Below the pieces are notes generated by a model, which worked only from the letters and a program-made list of their open reading frames with translations, was not told where the DNA came from and did no database searches. The position numbers and the translations under genes were made by a program. This document shows positions 36,301-42,327 of a stretch of DNA of 44,697 nucleotides, piece by piece (the stretch's first letter is position 1; every line of letters starts with the position of its first letter). The DNA is taken from contig CANPIH010000003.1 of the NCBI GenBank assembly GCA_947574085.1, positions 1 through 44,697 of the forward strand. The letters are read 5' to 3'. Origin of the DNA: an uncultured Mycoplasmatota bacterium. GTDB taxonomy: Bacteria > Bacillota_I > Bacilli_A > RF39 > UBA660.

Positions 36301-36665
36301 TTACACAAACTATTAAAACTCTTAAAGAAGCTGAAGCACACGATGGTCCAGCAATAGTTATAGCGTATTGCCCTTGTGTGGAGCATGGAATAAAGGGTGG
36401 CCTTTCTTGTACAACAAAAGAACAATCTTTAGCGGTAGAAGTAGGTTACCAACTCTTAATGCGTTATCACCCAAAGGAAGAAAAATTGTATTTGGATAGT
36501 AAAGAACCAAATTTTGAACTTTATGAAACTTTTTTAGATAATGAAACTAGATACCATGCTTTGAAGATTAAAGATGAAAATTTAGCAAAAAAATTGGTAA
36601 ATGTTAATAAACGAAATGCAATAAAAAGATATTATTATTACAAAGAAAAAAGCACTAACAACTAA
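33309..36665 (+). CDS. nifJ: Pyruvate:ferredoxin (flavodoxin) oxidoreductase
   Basis: Single-chain, oxygen-sensitive enzyme that oxidises pyruvate to acetyl-CoA and CO2 and reduces ferredoxin or flavodoxin. Domains in order: the pyrimidine-binding domain with YPITPSSPM near residue 22; the [24 protein letters not shown] segment; domain II around [13 protein letters not shown] and LYRPF; a linker; two 4Fe-4S motifs, [11 protein letters not shown] near 665 and [11 protein letters not shown] near 711; and the TPP domain with [16 protein letters not shown] and [16 protein letters not shown] near 912. At 1118 aa it is shorter than the usual 1170-1200; the tail past [10 protein letters not shown] is short. 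Strong ribosome site AAGGAG. It signals an anaerobic metabolism. Confidence 0.95.
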   Translation: [1118 protein letters not shown]

Positions 36666-36787
36666 TTTGTTAATGCTTTTTAATTTCTCAATTTGAAGCT
36701 GCCCCCTGAAGACAGCTTCTAAAAGAATAAAAAGGGGTTGACTAGTGTGATACTAGCACCAATTCGCCTTCTCAAGTGAATTGGTGA
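36645..36787 (-). ncRNA. Predicted small RNA A (about 140 nt), minus strand
   Basis: From a TTGACA-17-TAGGAT promoter (36821-36793) to the shared terminator at 36681-36646 lies a region with no open frame but ordered structure. In transcript order: a 9-bp stem CACCAATTC/GAATTGGTG, a 5-bp stem CTAGT/ACTAG, a single-stranded CAACCCC tract, then a 7-bp stem GAAGCTG/CAGCTTC (36719-36713 with 36701-36695) whose 11-nt loop is TCTTCAGGGGG. The CCCC tract could pair with this G-rich loop as a pseudoknot. The same loop is fully complementary to a linker in RNA B at 39787-39797. No known RNA family is recognised. Plus-strand transcription lacks a matching promoter and terminator. Confidence 0.55.
36646..36681. 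terminator. Bidirectional terminator of nifJ and of the minus-strand RNA
   Basis: AAAAAGCA-C-TAACAA (36647-36661) pairs with TTGTTA-A-TGCTTTTT (36667-36681), 14 bp with one mismatch and a 5-nt loop. T-runs follow on both strands. The nifJ stop codon lies in the loop, so the left arm is coding sequence. Confidence 0.75.
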
Positions 36788-36792
36788 TTTAT

Positions 36793-36821
36793 ATCCTAAT
36801 TGAAAAGGTTCATTTTGTCAA
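36793..36821 (-). promoter_or_regulatory. Promoter of predicted small RNA A
   Basis: On the minus strand TTGACA (36821-36816), 17 nt, TAGGAT (36798-36793). The consensus -35 and exact spacing make this one of the best promoters in the window, although no coding gene lies downstream on that strand before nifJ's antisense. Confidence 0.6.
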
Positions 36822-36976
36822 CACTTTTTTGAAAGTTTTTAAAAGTTTTTTATTATTTGTTTTCTATTAGTAAAAATAATTTTATTAAATTTAAAATTTA
36901 AAGATAAAAAAATAATTTAAATACTTTTTAAATTAAATTTTTTATGAGAAACTTTTATAAAATAATTTTTAAAAAC

Positions 36977-37005
36977 TATACATTTGTTCTCCTATCAGTT
37001 ATAAT
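36977..37005 (+). promoter_or_regulatory. Promoter of recG
   Basis: TATACA (36977-36982), 17 nt, TATAAT (37000-37005), 21 nt before the recG ATG. The preceding 36840-36975 stretch is almost pure A/T, and I see no gene in it. Confidence 0.5.
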
Positions 37006-37026
37006 AAAGTATAAGGAGAAGTAGAG

Positions 37027-39009
37027 ATGGAATTAGATAGTATAAAAGGTGTGGGTGCTAAATCCATAGCCTTATTTAATAAATTAAATATTTACAATAT
37101 AGAAGATTTAATAACCTTTTATCCTTATCGTTACAATGTTTATAAACCAGTGGATTTAAAAATAGCTAACGATAATACGAATGTTACTATTAACGCAACC
37201 ATTGAAACGATGCCTAAACTTTCTTATATTAAAAAAAATTTTAATCGTTTATCTTTTAATGTAATAACAAATTCACTACTTGTTCATGTAACGATTTTTA
37301 ATCGTGCTTTTTTATATAAAAACCTAAATATAGGTAAAGAAATTATGTTGGTTGGAAAATACAATCAAAAAACGAATACTTTTCTAGCAAGTGAAATAAA
37401 ATTTGGTTTTGTAAAAGAGTTAAAAATAGAACCTGTTTACCATACAATAAAAGGGCTTAAAAATACTCAAATTCAAAAAGCAATTCAAGAAGTTCTTTCT
37501 AAAGAAGAAAAAATAGTTGATTATGTTCCAAAAGAATTTCAAGAGCAATATCTTTTTTCGACAAAAGAAAAATCTATAAATTTTGTGCATTTACCTAAAA
37601 GTATTAATGAAATAAAACAGGCTAAAGTTCGCCTTATATACGAAGAATTTTTTGTATTTATGTTAAAAATTAATTATTTAAAAAATAGAAGCAAAGAAGC
37701 TGTAGGGGTTGCAAAATCTTTTGATGAACAAAAAATAAAGAGTTTTATTAATGAGTTACCATTTTCTTTAACAAGCGATCAAGAAAATGCTGTTAAAGAG
37801 TGCTTAATGGATTTAAAAAGTGATAAAAAAATGAATCGTTTACTTTTAGGGGATGTTGGTAGCGGAAAAACAATTGTAGCTATTATTTCCATGTACGCTA
37901 CTTTTTTGAGTGGATATCAAAGTTCTTTAATGGCTCCCACAGAAATATTAGCTAGACAGCATTACGAAACTATTAAAAATTTAATGTTTCGATATGGAGC
38001 AAAGGTAGAGTTATTAGTTGGTAGTCAAAAGAAAACAGAGAGAAATCTTATTATAAACAAACTTTTAAGGGGAGAAATAGATATTTTAATTGGTACTCAT
38101 GCTTTATTAAATGATGAAGTGGTTTTTCAAAAATTAGGATTGGTTATTACTGATGAACAGCATCGCTTTGGAGTAAATCAAAGAGGAAATTTACAGAATA
38201 AAGGCATCGTTCCAGATATTATTTATATGAGTGCAACTCCTATTCCTAGAACGTATGCTTTAACAATTTATCAAGATATGGATGCTAGTATAATTAAAAT
38301 GAAACCAAGTGGAAGAAAGGAAGTTAAGACATTTGTTAAAAAAGAAAGTGAATTAAAAATTGTTTTAGTAAGCATTTTAGAAGAAATTAAAAAAGGGCGT
38401 CAAGTATATGTTGTTGCTCCCACTATTTTGGAAAATGAGGAAAGTAATTTGCATGATGTCAATCAATTAAAAGAAAATTTTGAAACAGCTTTTCAAAACA
38501 AAGTAGAAATAGAAGTGTTGCATGGAAAAATGAAAAATCATGATAAAGAAACAATAATGGATCGTTTTAAAAAAGGATTTACTAAAATTTTAATTTCAAC
38601 AACAGTTATTGAAGTTGGAGTTGATGTTCCAAATGCAACCATCATAGTTATTTTTAATGCTGATATGTTTGGACTTGCTACACTTCATCAATTGCGTGGA
38701 AGAGTAGGCAGAAATAATTTAGAATCGTATTGTTATTTAATAAGCAATTCAGATACTGAACGGTTAAAAGTATTAGAGAATAGTACTGATGGATTTTATA
38801 TTAGTGAACAAGACTTTTTAATGCGAAGAGGAGGAGATTTGTTTGGTACAAAACAAAGTGGAGATATGGTTTTTAAATTGGCAGATTTAAAAAGAGATTT
38901 TAAAATTTTATTGCAAGCCAAGATTGACAGTGAAAAGTTTTTAAATGATAATCCTGTTTTAGAAGAAAAATATCAAATGATTTTAAAAAGTGTAGTGCAT
39001 ATTGACTAA
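37027..39009 (+). CDS. recG: ATP-dependent DNA helicase RecG
   Basis: Branch-migrating helicase that reverses stalled replication forks and processes Holliday junctions. The N-terminal wedge region begins GVGAKSIALFNKLNI and LITFYPYRY (RecG's helix-hairpin part and OB fold to about 200). Helicase motifs follow: Walker A GDVGSGKT near 275, APTEILARQHYE, DEQHRFG as the DExH box, MSATPIPRTYAL (motif III), VIEVGVDVPNA (motif V) and QLRGRVGR (motif VI), ending with RRGGDLFGTKQSG. 660 aa is normal. AAGGAGA lies about 9 nt before the ATG. It is not operonic with nifJ; its end contains the -35 of the next promoter. Confidence 0.95.
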   Translation: MELDSIKGVGAKSIALFNKLNIYNIEDLITFYPYRYNVYKPVDLKIANDNTNVTINATIETMPKLSYIKKNFNRLSFNVITNSLLVHVTIFNRAFLYKNLNIGKEIMLVGKYNQKTNTFLASEIKFGFVKELKIEPVYHTIKGLKNTQIQKAIQEVLSKEEKIVDYVPKEFQEQYLFSTKEKSINFVHLPKSINEIKQAKVRLIYEEFFVFMLKINYLKNRSKEAVGVAKSFDEQKIKSFINELPFSLTSDQENAVKECLMDLKSDKKMNRLLLGDVGSGKTIVAIISMYATFLSGYQSSLMAPTEILARQHYETIKNLMFRYGAKVELLVGSQKKTERNLIINKLLRGEIDILIGTHALLNDEVVFQKLGLVITDEQHRFGVNQRGNLQNKGIVPDIIYMSATPIPRTYALTIYQDMDASIIKMKPSGRKEVKTFVKKESELKIVLVSILEEIKKGRQVYVVAPTILENEESNLHDVNQLKENFETAFQNKVEIEVLHGKMKNHDKETIMDRFKKGFTKILISTTVIEVGVDVPNATIIVIFNADMFGLATLHQLRGRVGRNNLESYCYLISNSDTERLKVLENSTDGFYISEQDFLMRRGGDLFGTKQSGDMVFKLADLKRDFKILLQAKIDSEKFLNDNPVLEEKYQMILKSVVHID

Positions 39010-39029
39010 TTTATTTTATAAAATATAAT
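39002..39029 (+). promoter_or_regulatory. Promoter of the DUF975 gene, overlapping the recG end
   Basis: TTGACT (39002-39007), 16 nt, TATAAT (39024-39029). The -35 spans the last recG codons and its stop, so the two genes are compact but can be transcribed separately. Confidence 0.5.
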
Positions 39030-39045
39030 AAGAGAAGGAGGATTT

Positions 39046-39663
39046 ATGAATCGAATAGAAATTAAAGAAAAATCTAAAAAAATAACAAAAGAAAACTTTA
39101 AAAACATTTGGAAAGGATATTTAATCGTCTTAGGGATTTCTTTTTTGTGTAGTTTAGTAATTTCTATTTTCTTTGAGAAAGAAAGTATATTTTATTATAG
39201 TTTGTCTTTGCTTACTTCTTTTTTTACTTCAACATTAACAGCTGGATTTTATTTTTATATTTTAAAAATAGTAAGAAATAAAAATATAGTTAAAGAAGAT
39301 TTATTTAAATTTATAGGAAATGTTTTGCCTATAGTAACTATTTCATTATTAACAACTATCTTTGTATTTTTATTTAGCCTTTTATTTATAATACCAGGAA
39401 TTATTGTTGCACTTAGTTATGCTATGTCACTTTATATATATATTGATAATCCAAACAAAACTCCTATGGAATGTTTATCACAGAGCAAAATTATGATGAA
39501 TGGCTATAAAATGGATTATTTAGTTTTTTGCTTAAGCTTTTTGGGATGGATTTTGTTAGGACTTTTAACTTTTGGAATAGCTCTAATATGGGCAATACCT
39601 TATATAAATGTTGCTCAAGCTCTTTATTATGATGAATTAAAAAAAAGAAAAGAAAAAAATTAA
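39046..39663 (+). CDS. DUF975 family membrane protein
   Basis: 205-aa protein with a basic N-terminus (NRIEIKEKSKKITKENFKNIWKGY, the usual DUF975 opening) and about five or six hydrophobic segments. The conserved region is visible: FIIPGIIVALSYAMSLYIYIDNP, then TPMECLSQSKIMMNGYKMDYLVFCLSFLGWILL, and IWAIPYINVAQALYYDEL at the end. Family function is not established. AAGGAGG lies 6 nt before the ATG. It lies next to recG with its own promoter and is the last ordinary chromosomal gene before the accessory region. Confidence 0.82.
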   Translation: MNRIEIKEKSKKITKENFKNIWKGYLIVLGISFLCSLVISIFFEKESIFYYSLSLLTSFFTSTLTAGFYFYILKIVRNKNIVKEDLFKFIGNVLPIVTISLLTTIFVFLFSLLFIIPGIIVALSYAMSLYIYIDNPNKTPMECLSQSKIMMNGYKMDYLVFCLSFLGWILLGLLTFGIALIWAIPYINVAQALYYDELKKRKEKN

Positions 39664-39681
39664 TAAATTAATACGAATTTA

Positions 39682-39710
39682 TTGACAAAGAAGAAAATTC
39701 ATTATATCAT
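39682..39710 (+). promoter_or_regulatory. Promoter of predicted small RNA B
   Basis: TTGACA (39682-39687), 17 nt, TATCAT (39705-39710): consensus -35 and ideal spacing. Transcription should start near 39717, at the first stem of RNA B. There is no open frame between here and its terminator. Confidence 0.65.
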
Positions 39711-39715
39711 TTTAA

Positions 39716-39829
39716 TAGCATGATAAATATCATGCTAACCTTTCGAATCATTCTTACGATTTTATGTGAGAATGAATCAACCAAAACCCCCTGAAGAGGA
39801 CACGACTTAATGTGTCCTCACTTTTTTTG
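39716..39829 (+). ncRNA. Predicted small RNA B (about 112 nt)
   Basis: Three hairpins lie between a strong promoter and a terminator. Stem 1 is TAGCATGATA/TATCATGCTA (39716-39737, 2-nt loop). Stem 2 pairs 39745-39757 with 39766-39778, 12 of 13 positions. Then a single-stranded C-rich linker, AACCAAAACCCCCTGAA, precedes terminator stem GAGGACAC/GTGTCCTC (39796-39803 with 39812-39819) and seven Ts. A C-rich unpaired tract is what Gram-positive regulatory RNAs use to bind G-rich ribosome sites; here it also complements the loop of RNA A over 11 nt. I recognise no named family. It sits at the boundary of the accessory region. Confidence 0.6.
39796..39828 (+). terminator. Intrinsic terminator of RNA B
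   Basis: Eight-base-pair GC-containing stem GAGGACAC/GTGTCCTC with an 8-nt loop, followed by C and seven Ts (39822-39828). Confidence 0.8.
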
Positions 39830-39875
39830 CCTAAAAATAAGGGAATTTCAAGGATTGGGAATTTATCAAAAGTGT

Positions 39876-39897
39876 TTTAGTCGACATTTAGTCGACA
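39876..39897. repeat. Tandem 11-bp repeat containing GTCGAC
   Basis: TTTAGTCGACA occurs twice without gap (39876-39886 and 39887-39897). GGGAATTT also occurs twice just upstream (39841-39848 and 39857-39864). Short direct repeats at about one helical turn are typical of integrase arm sites or repressor/replication protein sites. The stretch 39830-39999 otherwise holds only the sirtuin promoter. Confidence 0.55.
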
Positions 39898-39967
39898 TTT
39901 TGTGGAAATAACTATTCTAACTTCCTTAATTATTATTTAAGGTATAGTTAATGTATCACAAGAAGTG

Positions 39968-39973
39968 TATAAT
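39968..39973 (+). promoter_or_regulatory. -10 box of the sirtuin gene
   Basis: TATAAT at 39968-39973, 26 nt before the ATG; the -35 (TAGTTA, 39945-39950, 17-nt spacing) is weak, so an activator or a low basal rate is possible. Confidence 0.4.
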
Positions 39974-39999
39974 ATAATTAAAGGAAAGGAAACTGGTAT

Positions 40000-40713
40000 A
40001 TGGATAGTATAGAGATGTTACAAAAGATAATAGATGAATCAGATAATATTGTGTTCTTTGGAGGAGCTGGTGTTTCTACTGAAAGTGGTATTAGAGATTT
40101 TCGAGGAGATAATGGTTTATATAAAGATAAGAATAATTATGAGCCAGAGTATCTATTAAGTTCAAAGTGCTTTCATAATGAACCTGAAGTTTTCTTTGAT
40201 TTTTATAAGAATAAGATGAATTGTTTGGATGCAGTACCTAATGTAACCCATTTGTATTTAAGTAAACTAGAGAAAATTGGGAAACTTAAAGCAATTGTTA
40301 CTCAGAATATAGATGGATTGCATCAAAAGGCTGGAAGTAGTAATGTTTTAGAAATACATGGAACTATTCGTAAGAACCATTGTATCGAATGCAGTAAGGA
40401 ATGTGATTCGGATTTTGTTTTTAATAGTAATGGGATACCTAAATGTGATTGTGGAGGTATAATTAAACCTGATGTTGTATTGTATGGTGATATGTTACCA
40501 GAGGCATTTTCGCTTGCACAAGATCATATAAGTAAAGCTGATACTTTAATTGTGGCTGGTACATCGTTGACAGTAGAGCCAGCAAGTAGTTTGGTTAGAT
40601 TATTTGGTGGTAAGAATTTGATTATTATAAACAAAGATAAAACGCCATATGATAGGTTTGCAACATTAGTAATTAATGACAATTTATCCAATGTATTTGG
40701 GAACCTACATTAA
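40000..40713 (+). CDS. cobB: Sirtuin, NAD-dependent protein deacylase
   Basis: 237-aa single-domain Sir2 protein that uses NAD+ to remove acyl groups from lysines. NAD site: GGAGVSTESGIRDFRG at 21-36. TQNIDGLHQKAG at 101-112 forms the pocket, with the catalytic histidine in EIHGT at 120. The zinc module is complete: C128-x2-C131 and C149-x-C151. GTSLTVEPAS and VINDN finish the Rossmann part. All catalytic residues are present, so it looks like an active deacylase rather than a defence-type SIR2 NADase with extra domains. AAAGGA lies about 10 nt before the ATG. Its codon use (more TTG, AAG) and flanking repeats set it apart from the neighbouring genes to the left, suggesting transfer. Confidence 0.92.
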   Translation: MDSIEMLQKIIDESDNIVFFGGAGVSTESGIRDFRGDNGLYKDKNNYEPEYLLSSKCFHNEPEVFFDFYKNKMNCLDAVPNVTHLYLSKLEKIGKLKAIVTQNIDGLHQKAGSSNVLEIHGTIRKNHCIECSKECDSDFVFNSNGIPKCDCGGIIKPDVVLYGDMLPEAFSLAQDHISKADTLIVAGTSLTVEPASSLVRLFGGKNLIIINKDKTPYDRFATLVINDNLSNVFGNLH

Positions 40714-40723
40714 TATAATGCTT

Positions 40724-40809
40724 AGAGTCTGCAACACCGAGAGCTATATGTTCTCTACAATTGATAGAAAGTTAGATTTTATAAGGGTTTAACCAATGTG
40801 TTAGACTCT
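40724..40809 (+). other. Long-range stem element after the sirtuin gene
   Basis: AGAGTCT (40724-40730) pairs with AGACTCT (40803-40809), followed by a T-rich tail (TTTCTTTT). Inside lies a 6-bp hairpin GAGAGC/GTTCTC. It may be a structured terminator of the sirtuin transcript or a small RNA. It is the start of a 636-nt gap (40714-41349) with no convincing gene. Confidence 0.4.
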
Positions 40810-40825
40810 TTTCTTTTGCTCAAGT

Positions 40826-40851
40826 GTATCAAAAACGTATCAAAAGTATCA
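40826..40851. repeat. Direct repeats of GTATCAAAA
   Basis: GTATCAAAA at 40826-40834 and 40837-40845, then GTATCA at 40846-40851. The first two are 11 bp apart, the same period as the GTCGAC repeats on the other side of the sirtuin gene. Confidence 0.5.
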
Positions 40852-41087
40852 GTTTTTTATGAAATGTAACAAGAATAATTGAAAGTTTAATTTTATTTCG
40901 TATATTATGATAGATGATTATATAATCATCGATATTTGCAGCACAGATTTTCAACTTAGATACGAGATTGTGCGGCTTCTGGGAAAGCATATTCAACCTC
41001 GTTAAACGCACTAAGAATAATAATACTAGTAGTAAAGATATTAATTATTCAAATTTAAATCTAAACTTTAATTTAAACATTTTAAAG

Positions 41088-41220
41088 AAAGATTTATTTT
41101 AACAGTAAGGTAATCTCAGGAGAATAGAAAGATTTTTTTACAGGTATATAGTAGAGATTACAAATTTAGTAACTACAGATACAAAGAGTATCTAGGTTAT
41201 ATGAGAAAAGATTTATTTTA
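41088..41220. repeat. Paired 14-nt direct repeat with inverted repeats between
   Basis: AAAGATTTATTTTA occurs at 41088-41101 and 41207-41220. Between the copies lie an 8-bp inverted repeat GTAATCTC/GAGATTAC (41110-41117 with 41154-41161) and a perfect 6-bp hairpin AGATAC/GTATCT (41177-41193). No open frame is seen. The arrangement could be a regulatory or origin-like region. Confidence 0.4.
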
Positions 41221-41229
41221 GTAATTTGT

Positions 41230-41290
41230 TCTAAAGGTGGTTAAATTCTTTAATACTTGGGACGCTGGGTATTTGGATTACACCTTTAGA
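41230..41290 (+). other. Candidate three-way-junction RNA leader
   Basis: TCTAAAGGTG (41230-41239) pairs perfectly with CACCTTTAGA (41281-41290). The enclosed 41 nt hold a 5-bp stem TTAAA/TTTAA and a 5-bp stem AATAC/GTATT with a G-rich loop (TTGGGACGCTGG). The element ends 59 nt before the ATG at 41350. It has the shape of a riboswitch aptamer but fits none whose conserved core I know (purine, TPP, SAM, glycine, guanidine, c-di-GMP). A protein-binding site is the alternative. Confidence 0.4.
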
Positions 41291-41349
41291 GAACGATTCA
41301 CAAAGTGGCTAGAAATGGCCAAATATTGTGTTTTTTGAAAGGAAGTTAT

Positions 41350-41772
41350 ATGGCGGTGCCGAAGAAATTGAAAAATTGGTTGATAAAGATACAAAATCCT
41401 TATACCAGATGCAAACTGGTTGTCTATGAGGATGGACGCTTCTATGTTGATGGTAGTGGTCCATTGATCGGATACTTAAAAGCTGGAGCCCTTAGAGAAA
41501 TAAAGAGCTTAATTAATGAGTTTTTGCCAACTATTAAGCAAAATGGATATCATGTTCAAGAAAAAGATGGATTCATAACCAAATTTTGGGATCATAGCAA
41601 CAAGAAACGAGATGATCTTAAGGTTAAAGGTTGGAAATATGAGTGTCATCTTTTAAGAATATTTTTCAACGTGAATAATTTTAGAAAATTTAAGGTCAGT
41701 ATGCCTGAATTTTATTCCATTATGTCTGATTTTTTAGAAACTAAGACTGTGGAGCGTTCAAATGAAAGATAA
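41350..41772 (+). CDS. Hypothetical protein, island gene 1
   Basis: No recognisable family. The 140-aa protein is basic and soluble, with LKNWLIKIQNPYTRCKLVVYEDGRFYVDG at 7-35 suggesting a small beta sheet, then two helices. I choose the ATG at 41350, because GAAAGGAAG lies 5 nt upstream; an in-frame GTG at 41305 has no ribosome site. Its last 11 bases overlap the next gene. The N-terminal layout (WLI, about 14 residues, EDG, then a short helix with E-I-x-S-L-I-N-E) is repeated in the next protein (WLI, EDG, EELNKLMIEY), so the two may share a fold. A structured leader precedes it. Confidence 0.6.
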   Translation: MAVPKKLKNWLIKIQNPYTRCKLVVYEDGRFYVDGSGPLIGYLKAGALREIKSLINEFLPTIKQNGYHVQEKDGFITKFWDHSNKKRDDLKVKGWKYECHLLRIFFNVNNFRKFKVSMPEFYSIMSDFLETKTVERSNER

Positions 41773-42208
41773 AACTTGGTTAATTATGCTTATTAAAGAG
41801 CAAACGGATGGAATTTATACTGTAACGATTACTGAAGATGGTTATGTTTTAGATAACAAGAAGAAAAAAGTAGTCGTTTTGAAGAAGTCAACTATGGAAG
41901 AACTTAATAAACTGATGATTGAGTATAAAAACCCTAATTTAAGTGATGATTTTGATTCAAAATTTATGGTGAAATTCAATGGTGATACTAATAAGTTCAC
42001 GAGTAATGATAAGGAACTCTATTCTAAAATCATTGATATAGTTTTTAAAGAAGATAATATTAAGCATCCACCTAAGTTGCTAGATTCTGCGATATCTTTA
42101 ATTGAAAGGTTGCGAGCAACTGGAGAGCTAGATGCAATGATTGAAGCAAATGGAATGGATGCAACAGTAGATGCATTACTTGCTATATGTCAGTTAGAAA
42201 ACGAATAA
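41762..42208 (+). CDS. Hypothetical protein, island gene 2
   Basis: No recognisable family. The 148-aa protein is soluble. Residues 1-55 look like the start of the preceding protein (TWLIMLI, then VTITEDGYVLD, then TMEELNKLMIEYKN). The C-terminus is helical and acidic (LLDSAISLIERLRATGELDAMIEANGMDATVDALLAICQ), with a hydrophobic face suited to protein contact. It overlaps the preceding gene by 11 nt and must be co-translated with it. Two-component systems of overlapping small genes in accessory islands include toxin-antitoxin pairs, but no toxin motif is seen. Confidence 0.6.
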   Translation: MKDKTWLIMLIKEQTDGIYTVTITEDGYVLDNKKKKVVVLKKSTMEELNKLMIEYKNPNLSDDFDSKFMVKFNGDTNKFTSNDKELYSKIIDIVFKEDNIKHPPKLLDSAISLIERLRATGELDAMIEANGMDATVDALLAICQLENE

Positions 42209-42274
42209 TAGATTACCTTTTAACTATACAAACTAACTTTATTTGAAATAAATGATTAATAATTTATAACAATA

Positions 42275-42304
42275 TTGACTTATCCTTTGATATAGAGGTT
42301 AAAT
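42275..42304 (+). promoter_or_regulatory. Promoter of the 42328 gene
   Basis: TTGACT (42275-42280), 18 nt, TTAAAT (42299-42304), 24 nt before the ATG, with AAAGGAG between. Confidence 0.5.
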
Positions 42305-42327
42305 ACAAAATCAAAGGAGTTAGAAAT

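Noticed and set aside
36690-36800. preQ1 or other known pseudoknot riboswitch before recG on the plus strand
   Set aside because: A CCCCC loop and a GGGG tract could pair, but the conserved preQ1 core is absent, recG is about 230 nt away with its own promoter, and promoter and terminator fit the minus strand better.
39830-39910. Possible remnant of an integrase 3' end on the minus strand (frame MSTKCRLKHF)
   Set aside because: The short frame arises from the GTCGAC repeat and stops at once. No tyrosine or serine recombinase motif lies near it.
40000-40713. Sirtuin as the effector of an antiphage NAD-depletion system
   Set aside because: The protein is a compact deacylase with full catalytic and zinc residues and no extra sensing or effector domain, and no Argonaute, HerA or similar partner is adjacent.
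40829-41011. A 60-codon minus-strand frame, and in another minus frame a protein-like ending (NEVEYAFPEAAQSRI) near 40965-41010
   Set aside because: Neither has a ribosome site or usable start, and upstream sequence becomes A/T noise. The second could be a relic of a lost gene, but 16 residues are not enough to claim it.
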